DNA of 64,000 nucleotides from Diploptera punctata (GCA_030220185.1 JASPKZ010001230.1:999001-1063000); one strand, 5' to 3'; shown: positions 43,842 through 56,290, numbered from the stretch's first letter. Program-made: numbers and translations. Notes: generated from the letters alone by a model not told the origin.

Positions 43842-44603
43842 CACAATATATAACACATTGTGGTCGATAATCAAATTGTAAATAACTTTCACGATATTTA
43901 TGAGATTTCGCTTTCTTCAGACATTTAGAGTTATTGCGAGTACTTTTTTTTATGAATTGTCCATGTTCACATCCGTTCTTATTAGGAATATGTAACTAAG
44001 TATTGCATTATGATTATCTTGACAAGTTATACAGCCGTGCAACAATGGCAAGTGTGATGGAATATAATACGTCATTTTATTTAATAGATGAATTATTATT
44101 AGCAACATAGCCTATAACACATTAATATTTTTCTAATCCCTACCTTAAATTCTGCATTGTATAACTGATATAGAAATCGTAGAACTGATTTAATTGAATC
44201 AAACATAAGAGATAGTTAATTGATACAGAAATTGTGAACGTGATAAATAAGTATTTCTGTACTATGATTAATCGAAACCGGAAGATTATTTTATTGGCCG
44301 TGGAAGTATGGCATTTTATAAAAGTGTGATAATTTTTTTAGATCGTGGGGGATAGGAACAGAGCCTATTTTCAACCACAATCTTATTTTTATCGAAGTGG
44401 ACCGGCCAATCTGATTACTGCATAGTAGCTAAATGTCGAAACAAACGATTGGTTCGAACTGATCAACTCCTTTGTATTAAAAAGGTTAAATTGCCACGTT
44501 CCCTTATCGTAAACCTGATCTAGAGTGTCTTGTGCTTCATTACGATAAAGTACATACCATAGACAACTTGCTTAGTTAGAATAACTTTTTTCATAAGAAA
44601 CTT

Positions 44604-45230
44604 TAACGAATAAAATTAAGCTGTTTACTCACAAATCATTATTTAAATATAGTTATTTTAAAATATTTGTATATTATTGTAAACGGCGATGTTTGAAAAC
44701 AAATGAGAAACGTTTGTTATGCTTTTGTTCATCACTGCAACCAGATCACATTATTTATTGCCAAAGGATCGCAATATTGTAAGAACGCATCCTAGTGGAG
44801 AAAAAATGAAACACATCAAACTGTTTATAACCAACATTATAGGTTATTAATTAATTTCTGATGCCCTATGATGTAAATTATATTTTTTTGGAATGTAAAT
44901 TCCAGGGAAATAATACGTTTAAGAAAGGGCAAACAATGGTTTCTTTTTATTGTGGTATAATCAATTGCTACAATTTTTTATTATATCTCGCAAGCAGTCT
45001 TTGGTTACATTCGTGCACTTGTATGCAATCTGGTAGCCGTATTTCTTAGAGTCAGTCACTGCAAAATAATGCTCAGGCCTATTCAGAATGTTAAAAAGGA
45101 GGAGCTTTATTTAATATGATGAACTTATTTGATAAATTCCAAGTGAAACACGACTGTGATTGGTACTAAATCAAATTTCATTGAAACGCGATTGGTCATT
45201 GACTCCCATTTGGGGCATGAGTTAAATAGT
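44604..45230 (+). mobile_element. Unclassified repeat R, copy 3
   Basis: Begins TTAACGAATAAAATTAAGC and ends CGATTGGTCATTGACTCCC...GTTAAATAGTC. It is collinear with copy 2 but lacks the outer palindromic block, so that block may be separate from R proper. Confidence 0.6.
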
Positions 45231-47700
45231 CTATAAAAATTTTAAAAAAATAATAAATAAATAAAACGTGACACAACTATGAAGAGCCAAATCTAATTGA
45301 AATTGACGTTGACACTTTGCAGCAGATAAGATTCGCGTGATAAAGGTGACGCAATCCTTCAAGGTTGTTTTCAATTTCATTAACCAAATGTTGGTACTTC
45401 TTAAATCAGGCAGTTACCTGAGTTGCCCTCACGAAGGTGAATGGACTCTAACGCCTTGGATATAATGTGAAAAATTGAGAAATTTAGATTAGTTGTTTCC
45501 TTGAATTACGGTTTTGATTAGTATAGGCTAATTCTTTGGCAATATGCAGAAGTAGATATATAGGCCTAAAAATCTGCAAAGATTTCAGGAGAGCAAAAAT
45601 ATACTTTAGTTTCAACTGAAAAATCAGTATTGTATTTTAAACAAAACTTTTATTGCTTAATTATAATTATACAGTAATATTTTGGACATAACATACATGC
45701 ATTGACATGTTGAATATTTAGTGTTGGTGACATGTATGCATAAAAAAATAGACATCTGCTTCTGCCATATTACCACAGAATTCCAAATTGATATGCATTT
45801 ATGTTGTAATAATTATAAAGTGAACAGAAGATGTAAAGAAAATAAGCGCATCACTGTGTTATTTTTGTTCCCAAGGACTAAATACATTAGTTACAAAGTA
45901 AGAAATCACGACCAGTGTCTTGCTATCACCTGTCCCCTTATAATGTTATATAATTATAATTAGCATGCTTTCACCACAAAAAAAAAATGAGATCAATACA
46001 AATATTTTTTTGCGATTTTATTACATTTTTCTATCTTCTCAATATTAGATCTTTTATTAAGTAGGCTACATACATCTTTATTAAAGAAAAACTAGTAAAC
46101 ATGCAGAGGTAAATTACTTTATTTTTTAACATTATTTTATTATTTTTACAGATATATTGGTTGCAGTATTCCTTTCATAAATACTATAGAAGTTACAAAA
46201 TTGCCCGAATTAAAATAGCGTTTAAGAACAATCAAATTCACGATATTGAAAGTTCGATAGGAGACAATTGTAAAGTTTTATAAGGTTAAATCGTTACACC
46301 CTTTTAAATATATTATTATGTGACCAGCCTCATGGACTAGTGGTCAGCGTTTCTGACTACAATGGAATGCGTGTTTTTTTTATTAGAAATAGTTTTGTTT
46401 TAGTTCGCCCAATATTAAATTGTATGTGATACTAGGGATGTCTTTCTTTTCTATTTAAGAAGAAATTTATAATTATTTATTTAAATATAAATATTGTTTT
46501 CAATTACGATATATAGTTTATTTTTGTTTTACATATCGATTAAATCTCAACGAATAGGTATTACATTATGGCCTCAATATTAAATTGGTTCACTGCATTT
46601 AAATTGACCATTTAAAAAATAAGAGAACACGGTAACAAGGACATCGGGTCTAATAGTTGAACGGGTGATTATGATGACCATAATTATGTAATTTAAAAAA
46701 TCGTGGTGACATTTAACATGATTTATATGTCATTTTTAATAACTTATTGAACAGTATAAATTCACTTAGCACTTCGAGATTAGCTTCTTTATATAACTGA
46801 AAAGAAATCGTATTAAAAAAATACTATGATGTAACCTATCCAATGTCTAGATTTTTCCTTTCATTCCATCCTTATAAAGTTAGCATAGCTTTGTTTGCGT
46901 TGTAGAATTTCGCCATTTATTCCAAATCGTAATGTGTTTTGACATTCGGTACACTAATGTTGAAACTAAGGAAGAATTGTGTAATAATAGGCTTACATTC
47001 GTATTTTATAATCTCATGGCGTCATGAGACATGAAATTTATTTTCTCCACAGTTGTTGTGCAAACTTTGGATTTAAACAAGAAAATCAGTCTATTAGATA
47101 AAAAATAATTAAAAAATAATAGAATTAAATACACCACTTTATGGCAAATATTTATTTAGGATTGTTGATCAATATTCTATAAAGAATTAAGATAGGTAGA
47201 TTTTTATAAACGTAAATAATAGTACGTACCAGTTTTATGATCATACGGAGAACAACTCAGCAATTGTCTTGGGACAGTTTATAAATAACAAGAAAAACCT
47301 TAACATGAAACTTATCTCTTTGACCTTTGTTATATATAACAGTGGAATATGACTTGCTATGTATATTTATAGCCTCTCTACAGTCTCGTCAAAGGGGTTA
47401 TTTCGACGACCTGAAACATGTTTTATTGATTAGACCAATACTGTTGAGAAATCTGAAACGGAACAGTTATTAGAACATCAGATGCTTTAATAGAAGTGAA
47501 AATATGACTTTGAAACTGACATAATAAGTATCTGATACAGGTTACATGCATGCCAGTGTATTAGTCATCTCAAAGACATGAAGTCCTAACCTTCAGTGGT
47601 AGCGTAATTAACATTTCAGTGGTCAAATAGTTACTATTACTTGTTCAGTCGTGTAGGGGACAGGTGTCGCTTATTTTGCAATGCCTTTATACAAATTTAA
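45231..47700. other. AT-rich, no gene recognised
   Basis: Only a truncated head-2 SINE at 46322-46372 (CCTCATGGACTAGTGGTCAG) was recognised. The 80-codon frame at 45721-45963 has no recognisable motif. Confidence 0.5.
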
Positions 47701-48455
47701 AATGTACATAGTTTATATACAATATTATTTGCTGACGATCAAGTAGTGATTTCCAGCTCAGAAGATGATCTACAAAGAGCTATTTTTAATTTGGAAAAAA
47801 TAAGTGCCAATTACAATTTAAAATTTTCAAAGACTAAAACTAAAATTTTAACATTTAAAGGACATGATACCTTAAGAGCAAAAATAGTAATTGATAATAA
47901 AATTTTAGAGCAGGTGAACAGTTTTAAATATCTAGGTTTCAATTTATCATATGTTAAAATTGAAGATATTAATGACAAAATAAATAAATTTAATCTAATG
48001 TGTGGCACTGTTAAAAGAACCCTTAAAAGCACAAGAAAAGAAACAAAAATTAAATGTTATAAAGTAATGACTGTTCCTGTATTGATGTATGGATCAGAAT
48101 GTTGGACGATCATTAAAATACAAGAACAAAGATTGGAAGCAGCTGAGATGCGATTTTTAAGAAATGTGGCAGGATATACTCTTCTGGATAAGAAAAGAAA
48201 TGAAGATATAAGAAAGGAACTAAATACTTTCAAACTTATAGACCGAATAATTAAATATACGAACGATTGGAAAGAATATATTGATAGAATGCCAGAAGGA
48301 AGATTTCCAAAATTATTGCTAAATTATAAACTGCGCGGAAGGAGAAATGTTGGTCGCCCACACAGAAGATGGTCTGAACAATTTTAACAATTCTAGCTTT
48401 CATGAAACCGGAACGAGCCAACAGGCTTAATCCCTGGAAGATTATGATGATGATG
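47701..48455 (+). pseudogene. LINE reverse transcriptase C-terminal part (family B)
   Basis: The open frame runs 47701-48387 without stops and begins with TILFADDQVVISSSEDDLQ. FADD is the reverse transcriptase catalytic motif. Then come NYNLKFSKTKTKILTFKG, VNSFKYLGFNLSY, MTVPVLMYGSECWTIIKIQE, AAEMRFLRNVAGYTLLDKKR, NEDIRKEL and GRRNVGRPHRRWSEQF. It is 5' truncated just before the catalytic block, and the endonuclease and fingers are missing. The 3' end has a GATGATGATGAG tail. Uninterrupted coding over 229 codons makes this one of the younger LINE copies. Confidence 0.85.
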
Positions 48456-48967
48456 AGTTTATATACCTATTGGAATGTTTTAATAATAGATTTGTGAATG
48501 TTAATTTTAAGCAGAAATGGAGAAATTTTAATTATTTATGCCTCTAACAAATAATGTAGCAGTATGGGTTTTTTTTATGAAAGACCGGTTCTCCCTCCTG
48601 TACCTCCTTACCTGTAACATTTTATCAACAGTAATCTAACAAGAGGTTGTGTTTTTCTGAAAAAATCAAGAGCGACAAAGTCGCGAGTGATTTTGTCTAA
48701 TGAAAAACTCAAACTCGCGTTGGATTTGGAGTGACTATATAAGCGAATAATACAACATCAGAAGTTAAAAATAATTATATAAAGTTTAATATTTACCAAA
48801 TGTGGGGTTATGTATTCCGATCTTACATCCGGGCGATTACTAAGCCGGCTGTATAGTTATAAATAGCACACCTTTACTATTAAATCTCTTTGGATTTGGA
48901 AAAAATCAATAACAGATGTTGTATGAGAAATAACTATTAATAATAATGCACATTCATTGTACAACAT

Positions 48968-49297
48968 TTAATATTTTTTTAGAGCAACAAAACAATTTTT
49001 GAAGTTATTTTTTAACATTTCTTGCTGTACCATATCGATCGTACATTGTTGAATCGATATCCTCGTCAAATAAGTTAATTTGCGGAGATATCTCTCATTA
49101 TGAACAGGGAGAGGCACAATTATCGGTCTATGAGTTACACAATCAAAATAATATCCGTATTCAGTCCAGTTTTCGCGAGTTAGATAAAACAAGTCCAGGA
49201 CGATACCTATCGGCCTGATAATAGTTGTAATGGAATTATTCAACAGACAACTCTGCAGTCTTCCGGCAGGCAATGCGGACATACTGCTCGTTGCCAT
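48968..49297 (-). CDS. Orphan open frame, 109 codons
   Basis: The minus frame starts MATSSMSALPAGRLQSCLLN and contains LDLFYLTRENWTEYGYYFDC, HRPIIVPLPVHNERYLRKLT and TIDMVQQEMLKNN. Its composition is protein-like (aromatic and proline-containing, few lysine/asparagine runs) and its codons are less AT-biased than the surroundings, unlike chance frames here. There is no signal peptide, membrane segment or known family. It could be a single-exon gene, a retrocopy or a transposon-derived frame. No promoter or poly(A) signal was established. Confidence 0.35.
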   Translation of the reverse strand: MATSSMSALPAGRLQSCLLNNSITTIIRPIGIVLDLFYLTRENWTEYGYYFDCVTHRPIIVPLPVHNERYLRKLTYLTRISIQQCTIDMVQQEMLKNNFKNCFVALKKY

Positions 49298-51236
49298 CGT
49301 AACAATTCAATTATTAACAAAGACAGATTGTTTGTAGAACTATTCAATACAAAATCCTTGTTAGGAAGCCAATTTATTATATGAGTGAACACATACTTCC
49401 TCTTTACAACTTATTTATAAGAAAAAAATATATAAGATTATTCAGCAAAATCTACTCTTTAAATTAAAAAAAAAATGTCTATCCCATTTTGTACAAGTAC
49501 AGAAATTTGGTCTGATACCAACATCAGATACTAAAATTCATGTCGAGCTGAAAATGGTTATTGGTTACTTCAAAAAATATTTTACATTTTCCTGTAAAAA
49601 ACACCAGATCATTTGCTATTTTAGAGTTTTCACCGCATAAACTACCAATTAAAGCAGCAACAGTAATTAATGTCATATAATTAAGCTCAAAAGTAATTAA
49701 TTAGCCAAAGTTAAAAAAAAGTCACGAAACCATCCGTATTGGAACAGTTCAAGGATTTGGTTGAACAATTTTGCTCTTCAATTTAATTAGAACTTCATAA
49801 TTCTCACTAAAGCACCAAGAAAATAACTTCAGTTTTGATTGTGGAGAACGGGAAGAGAATAAAATATAAAGTTGTATTTGTTTGATAACACGAGTGCATT
49901 TCGACACCATTATACGAGTAGACAAGAAAGATATTTCACTTAATTTTTATTTACTTTGTAAATACACTATTAGGTCTCCCTAGCCTTCAATCAGCAGACA
50001 ATGGGACCTCCATCAGAACAGAAATAGAACAGAACATGAACAAAAGGCATAACTTGAATCAATTTAATATTGATGCAGCATTGTATTCCTTCTTCCTGAA
50101 GGTTTATTTGAAATGAAAAATAAAAATAAAACTTTTATCCTAAATGAAAATATTACTTCTACTTAAATATAACAGAATGCATTTCTTAAAAACAAAACTT
50201 CACTCATAAATAATTATAAAACATCTCTTAATTAATTACAATTTGTTTAGAAAAGAAAAACGCATTTCATATTACATATGCTTTAATATTGGGCCAACAA
50301 AAATAAAATGTTTATTTCAATATAAAAATAAATTGTAAAATTTATTTTCATGTAATTTCTGTCTTTTAAACTCCCACAACCTTTTTGGCAGACTGGCAAT
50401 TATTTTTTTTTGTATAATGCGGATTAATAGAAGCCCATTATTCATCTAACCTCCTTTCAGGTTACTTTTTTACTTTATTGATGTTTTATGAAGTTTTATT
50501 CTGATCTCATGCCAACATTTTTATCAGTTTGAGATCTGGGTTCTATGGAGGTGTTTCTATGACTTTCGGACAGTTAAACATTAACCACATTCTATTATTT
50601 ATAGCCTTCATATTTTGAGTTGTCATGGTAGAATTTAAAACTGTCTCTAATAGATTTCAATAAATTTATGTAGATTTTTAGAATTTTTAGATAACCGTCT
50701 AAAGCTCATTTCACATTCATCTATCAGATGAAATGCACCATCGTATCACTGTATTGCCTCGACCGAGTTCAACTTTAGGTTACAAATTCTTGATTTTAAA
50801 TCTTCATTTGCTTTACGGCATATAATTATCTTTCATCAGAAAAAAAAAATCTTAGTTTCGCCATAGAAAGGCACATAATTTCACCTGTTTTTATCCCTAT
50901 TAACATATTGTTTTGCGAATTGAAGTTTCTTCCTTCTATTCAGTTTGGTAACGTACGGCTCTTTTCTTGCCGAATCTCTCACAATTCAGAAGTTATTTTC
51001 GATGCACCATTTTTGTATTCACTTTTAACCATCTGCAGTATGAATCTTCCTTCTCAGTCAGATAATTTTATGTTATCCTTTTAGTAGAATACTTTATATT
51101 CTATTTTCAAAGTTTCTTCATAATTTTATTAAAATTAGCATACTTGCAATTTGTTTTGGCATTTACCTTTCATATTATGGCATACAACATATTGACTCTG
51201 TTCATAACTGCTATTATTACATATTTTTGCCCCATA
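49298..51236. other. AT-rich, no gene or repeat recognised
   Basis: Very AT-rich, with only short chance frames. Nothing was supported here. Confidence 0.5.
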
Positions 51237-52298
51237 CAGTAAAAGCTCCTTATTCGCGGAGGATATGTTCGGCAAATATGCCGCGAATATGGACTGGTAA
51301 TTTGTATGGGAACAGTATATAGAGGATAAGTTCCAAGGTTACAGAATACAATTAAAATCAAAATAAAATCAATTAATGAGAGATTTTGAACAATTGCTAT
51401 TAATTTTACTGTCAGGTTTAGGCAAGGACTTAAATATCTCTTTTTTTTTTTTCCTGGTTTGCCGCTTTTAAAAGGTCTTTCAATTAAGATTGATATTCAG
51501 CTGGGAATTCTTCTGTAGAATTCCGTATTTTGTCTACGGATTTCTTGATTCATTAACATTGAAACTGCGTGATTGTCGCAAACAACTCGGCAACGCGTAT
51601 AAACGGTCAAGCATTTTTCTTTTTACTTTAATCAGCAACACTATTTTTTTTCTCTTCGGTACTTTTTAAACTGACCCAAACCCTCTGTCGGCACTATGGC
51701 CCTGGGGTCGACTCAGCCTCTAACGGAAATGAGTACCAGACGCTTGTTCTAGGGGTAAAGGCGACCGTCACCCAGGGCTGACAACTCGGCTGACATGAAG
51801 TGCCGACTGTCCAGAAAAGTGGGAGCCTTAACCTCCCACTACCCCAAGGGCCTCCTGAGGCCTGTAGTGGGATAACTTTACTTCACTTTTACATTTTTTT
51901 TTCCTTTTATCCGACATTATAAACTAGTAACAAAGAACAAGAGACACGTGTTATTCAATCAAAATTATTGCAACGAATGACAAGTTGAAACAATAATATA
52001 CCGATCGTGGCGATGGAGGCATTTATCAAAGTACATATCGACACGTGAAATACAACAGCTTTTAACAATGAACTTTAGAGTTAATGACAATAAGGTTTGT
52101 TTTGTTTTGATATTTATTTGTCCATTTGATTTGAATCACTATTTGTAAAAGCTGCCTTGGCACCTGCCTGCAGTAAAAAAAAAAAAACTAATGATGGTTA
52201 ATAAAGTTCACTAATCTTTCTAATATACCGGAAATTTTGAACCGCGAATACAGGAACTGTGTCGCAATTTTTAACCCGCGAATAAGGAGCTTTTACTG
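51237..52298. mobile_element. Tigger-type non-autonomous element, family T copy 2
   Basis: The ends are CAGTAAAAGCTCCTTATTCG and, reversed, CAGTAAAAGCTCCTTATTCG, identical over 20 bases and flanked by TA (51235-51236, 52299-52300). It is collinear with 39207-40025 except for a SINE insertion at about 51670-51890. Confidence 0.85.
51670..51890 (+). mobile_element. SINE (family D), 5' truncated
   Basis: Inverse of the 14953-15259 sequence: GGGGTCGACTCAGCCTCTAA, then GGTAAAGGCGACCGTCACCC, then TAACCTCCCACTACCCCAAG and CCTGTAGTGGGATAAC. It lacks the tRNA head. The empty homologous site is in family T copy 1 near 39600. Confidence 0.75.
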
Positions 52299-53145
52299 TA
52301 CTTCTGTTATTAATATTCTTAGATGTATTATTTGAGAATAGAATGATATTACAATCATTATCTATGTCACAGCTCAAAAAATGAACATGACTACATATAC
52401 GATTTAATTGAATCTCTTGAGTAGATAAATCAAGTGATCCGATATTAAATTGACACATTCTTATGATATTATTAGTGGGTTTGATCTTACTCCAACGCCC
52501 TAGGTCATGTACTTCTGATCCCTGTAACTATTTGGAGGGAACTGACATAGTATTTTCTGTCGCTGTTGCCGGCGCGAAACCGATTTCATTCTACATGTCA
52601 CTACAGTAACATATTAGCCCAGAGCTGATTTGACAGTTTAATGAATGAACGACGTTGTAAATGTGTTTCTTTCTGTGTCTTTCACTACACGACCTTAAAC
52701 GGTAATGTAAAATCAAATGCCATTTAGATTGACACGAATTAAATTTTACATTCAATATTGGTTTAAATCCATTAAAAATTATATTGAACATTGCAACTGA
52801 TGCAAACGGGGCAGATAATAATACCCCAATATTAAATTGATTCTCTGTACACTTATATAATATTTAATCCCGAACAGACATTCGATCCTTCTCTGAAGGG
52901 CAAGCTAATATTAGTGAATTAGTAACTCCACCGAAAAACTATTAATTTTATTACTAATCCGAAATAAAACTCATTGGCTAGTGGCCAGAGCTTCTGATTA
53001 CAAATATGGGGTCCCGGGATCGATTCCCGGTCAGACCACACAATTTGTTTCTTGAAAGGGAGTTATTCCTGTGGTAGCACATGGTTTGGATTTAGATTGA
53101 GTTTAGGTTTAAGGACCATCTTGGTGCTTCGTTGTCATTCATCAC

Positions 53146-53897
53146 TAGAGCCCGGATTTTTATGCAAAATAAAGTACTAAATCTGCATGAAACATATAGA
53201 AAATATGCAGCCTAAATATGCAAAAACAGATTGTAAAAGAATGCATTATTTGCTTTGAGGGTAATCTTAGCTTAATGATGGCTGTTACAGTAGATGAAGG
53301 TTTTCTTGTGTGAAGCTCCTTCATCTGTCAGTGAAGAAGCTTTTATACAATGAAAATGTCCTTTCTACATCACATGATGCTACAGGTGCATGTGAAAAAC
53401 ACCACAGTTCTTCAGTGAATTCCTCTTCGGTTACAGTTTTTTCACTATCACCAGAGAGCATTTTGCTAATTTGACAAATTCTATTGCAGCCAGGATTTTT
53501 ATTTAATACTTTACCAAACTTATCAAATGCGATTTTAGCAATACTGTAATATTATTTCTCAAGGCCCACGGGTATTCCCCTCTTATACATATATAAATAT
53601 ACAGGTTACGCCTATATCCAATGGATTGCAAACTTTATTAATTTAAAAAACATATTAATTAATTACTAGTAATTAGCTAAAGGGAACATTATAATTTAAT
53701 ACCACATTTAGGAGTATAATATGCATTTATGCATAAAAACTCTATAATAAGCATTTTCCTCCGGAATATGCATTTCTATACATTATCAAATACTGCTCAA
53801 ATTGTTTGTGAAGGGACCATTTAACATGTAAATCATTTCCGCATACTTGTTAATGTGTAAAACAAAACATGCATTTCGCATACAAATCCGGGCTGTA
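53146..53897 (-). mobile_element. hAT element with 8-bp target duplication
   Basis: Perfect TTCATCAC flanks (53138-53145 and 53898-53905). The ends are TAGAGCCCGGATTTTTATGC and, reversed, TACAGCCCGGATTTGTATGC. The 8-bp duplication and TA(G/C)AG-type ends fit hAT. The 752-bp interior has a minus-strand hAT dimerisation remnant. Confidence 0.9.
53290..53545 (-). pseudogene. hAT transposase C-terminal dimerisation remnant
   Basis: The minus strand reads FDKFGKVLNKNPGCNRICQI, then EEEFTEELWCFSHAPVASCD and VERTFSLYKSFFTDR, then a stop before RSFTQENL. 'AP(V/A)xSxxVERxFSxYKxxxxDR' is the core of the hAT C-terminal dimerisation domain (Dimer_Tnp_hAT). The BED zinc finger and catalytic domain are deleted. 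The frame is open for about 70 codons, so the copy is not very old. Confidence 0.8.
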
Positions 53898-54350
53898 TTC
53901 ATCACGTGTCGTATCATCAGGATAACGTAACTCCACCTTTCAGGCGCCTCTACTTAAGTGGGTTACAATTCTACCATGCCAGGGGAGAATACCATAAATG
54001 TCGTAGAGATAACCGTGTGGCATTGGTATATTATATAAAACAAAATCCATTGTTAAACTGTGATATACGTATAGTTCGTGTGATTTATTGTAGGAATAAC
54101 TTCCGTGGTGAGTGAAAAGTGTTACGCAACGCCACGAGAATAATGAAGTCACAGTGATGTCATTTAAGAGTTGACCTTGTGGCCAATGTCAGCTGGTACT
54201 TTGACAGATAAAGTCGTCTGGTTACAGCCGGCTTTTATGTCGTTCAACGTAAATAATTAATTATGATTGGGTATTAGGATTGCTAATGAAAATGTTTAAA
54301 CTATGGACAGACGCTTTAACGTCATTAAGTGATAATTTTCAGGATGATAA

Positions 54351-55122
54351 TACTTACTTACTCACTGGCACTATCGAACCCGTGGGTTCATGGCCGCGCG
54401 GACATAAGCTCTCCATACATCCCTATCCTGAGCTAATGCTTTCCAATCATTCCCTGTATAATCTACTTCCCTCAAATCATAGTTAATGTTATTCTCCCAC
54501 CTCATTCTTGGTCTACCAGCTGGGCGTTTTCCTTCTGGATTTCCTACAAGAAGCTTCCATGCAAGTCTTTCATTCCCCATACGTGCAACATGTCCTGCCC
54601 ATCGCAGACTTAACTGTTCTTATTATATCTGGCTTCACATAAAGACCATGTAGTTCATTGTTATGGAGTCTTCTCCATTCACCTGTCTGTTCATCTCTAT
54701 TTGGTCCAAAATTTTTCCTAAATACTTTATTCTCAAATACTTGTAATCTCATTTCCTCCCTTAAAGTAAGAGTCCATGTTTCGCATCCATATAATATAAC
54801 TGGTAGAATAATAGTTTTATATATTTTCAGTTTAACGTTTTTTGAAAGGAGTTGGGATATCAAGAGTCTCTGCAATGCATAATAGCACGCATTTCCAGAA
54901 TTGAGCCTATGTTTAATTTCTTTGTGCATCTCATTCCTATATGTGATTATTGTTCCTAGGTATTTGAATTCAGCCACTTGCTCAAAATTTCCCTCATTTG
55001 TCATTAGCTGTCCATTTCCATTATATAATGAATTTCTACGTTTGACCATATATTTAGTTTTATTGATATTTACTTCCAGTCCTAATTTCTTAGTGTTACT
55101 CAATAGTGTGTGCGTGTTGTCC
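54351..55122 (-). pseudogene. 5'-truncated LINE family A copy
   Basis: Flanked by TTCAGGATGATAA (54338-54350) and TTCAGGATGATGATAA (55123-55138), a duplication with one GAT slip. On the minus strand it starts GGACAACACGC and encodes LGLEVNINKTKYMVKRRNSL, VAEFKYLGTIITYRNEMHKE, LPVILYGCETWTLTLREEMR, FENKVFRKNFGPNRDEQTGE and, after a frameshift, NPEGKRPAGRPRMRWENNIN with DWKALAQDRDVWRAYV. It begins just after the catalytic part of the reverse transcriptase and ends in a TTAC-type repeat. Confidence 0.85.
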
Positions 55123-55506
55123 TTCAGGATGATGATAACCAAATTAATTCTAATCTTACATTCAGTTCTGTATCGAAGACTTTTTATTTCTACTGTTTGC
55201 GTAATTTAAGAGAAAGTGATGAAAAGTGAAAGTATTTCACTTTCATCCAACAGAGCTACTTAAATATTAGTGGTCCTTGAAAACAAAGGTTTTGGAATTA
55301 ACGGTATCTCCAGTTCTGCTCCCTCGATCCTTCATGAAATATTTGACAAACTTAATATTAGAATACAGTCTAACTTAAAATCCTAAAATGTATTCAGAAA
55401 TTTTAACAAATACCTGACTTTTTACTTACATTCAAATATCTTGAAGACTCCACATTTTACAAACTAATTTACTGATAATGTTAAAATAATTGCAACTATT
55501 GTATTA

Positions 55507-55622
55507 GGCCTACTTAGGCTTTCACGGCCGGAGTTATTATGATGATCTTGAAGAAGATTTTCGGGCTGTAGACCGTGGTCTTGAGGCTTGAAGTTCCCCG
55601 ACGTTTCGCCATAGACCAGGCT
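55507..55622 (-). mobile_element. Penelope-like terminal repeat fragment
   Basis: On the minus strand: GGCGAAACGTCGGGGAACTT, CAAGACCACGGTCTACAGCC, CCGAAAATCTTCTTCAAG and CCGGCCGTGAAAGCC. The GAAACGTCGGGGAA block downstream of a hammerhead core and the CGGTCTACAGCCCGAAAATC block are typical of Penelope-like terminal repeats. The first half of the hammerhead is cut off at about 55622. Confidence 0.55.
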
Positions 55623-56135
55623 ATCCAACCTTTTTTGGAAAAGGGCCACTGTCGTTAAGGTGAATTGGTTTGCGGGCCGCATGATCCATTTTTTTACCGT
55701 ATTAAATAGGATCTAAGATAAACCAATTAATGTAAATATAAAATAGTCGATATACTGTTATGTTATTTTTATTAAAATATTAATCATATACTAGTTAAGT
55801 TATTTTTAAAATTAAATAAAATATTTTTTTCGTGTATAATCTAATTCTAAAAATCTAAATTGAACAATATAAATAAATAATATTTATTATAAATATTAGT
55901 TTAAAATATAAATAAAATTGTTACATTAAAATAATTAATTTTTTACCTGTCAATGCCACACCTGGCACTGCTTTTCACGAACAAGTCATCCGATGTCTGG
56001 TTTGATTGATGATGTAGCAAATCAAAGCGAACTCTCCAGATGACTGTCGGTGATTCGTGTTCTCGTTGCGCACTTCACATGTTTCATCCTGGAGAACACT
56101 TGTTCGCATATGTATGTGCTACCGAAAAGTGATGC

Positions 56136-56138
<3 letters not shown>

Positions 56139-56170
<32 letters not shown>
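56139..56170. repeat. (AT)n microsatellite
   Basis: A pure AT run. It is followed by a SINE tail-B scrap at 56176-56245 (TTCTGCCCGAGGGCAGGTCA). Confidence 0.9.
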
Positions 56171-56173
<3 letters not shown>

Positions 56174-56290
56174 ATCCATAGTAATTCTGCCCGAGGGCAG
56201 GTCATTCACTGCAATCACTTTCATGTTATGCTTTACAGCTATAAATAAAGGAAATACATATAAAGGAAAAATAAATGTTTGTGCTAAGAT

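Larger units (their letters stand above)
52970..54012 (+). mobile_element. SINE, head 2 with tail A, split by a hAT element
   Basis: The head has CATTGGCTAGTGGCCAGAGC and B box GGGATCGATTCCCGG. The body runs to 53145. Tail A (GTGGGTTACAATTCTACC, then CAGGGGAGAATACCATAAAT) resumes at 53898. The two halves rejoin across the TSD. Confidence 0.8.

Noticed and set aside
43177..43892. Frames with poly-isoleucine or poly-asparagine
   Set aside because: Produced by ATT microsatellites and by the antisense of the LINE end at 43555-43770.
54658..55209. Plus-strand frames at 54658-54882 and 54901-55209, and a similar one at 12892-13218
   Set aside because: Exact antisense shadows of LINE family A coding sequence. 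They recur in both copies for that reason.
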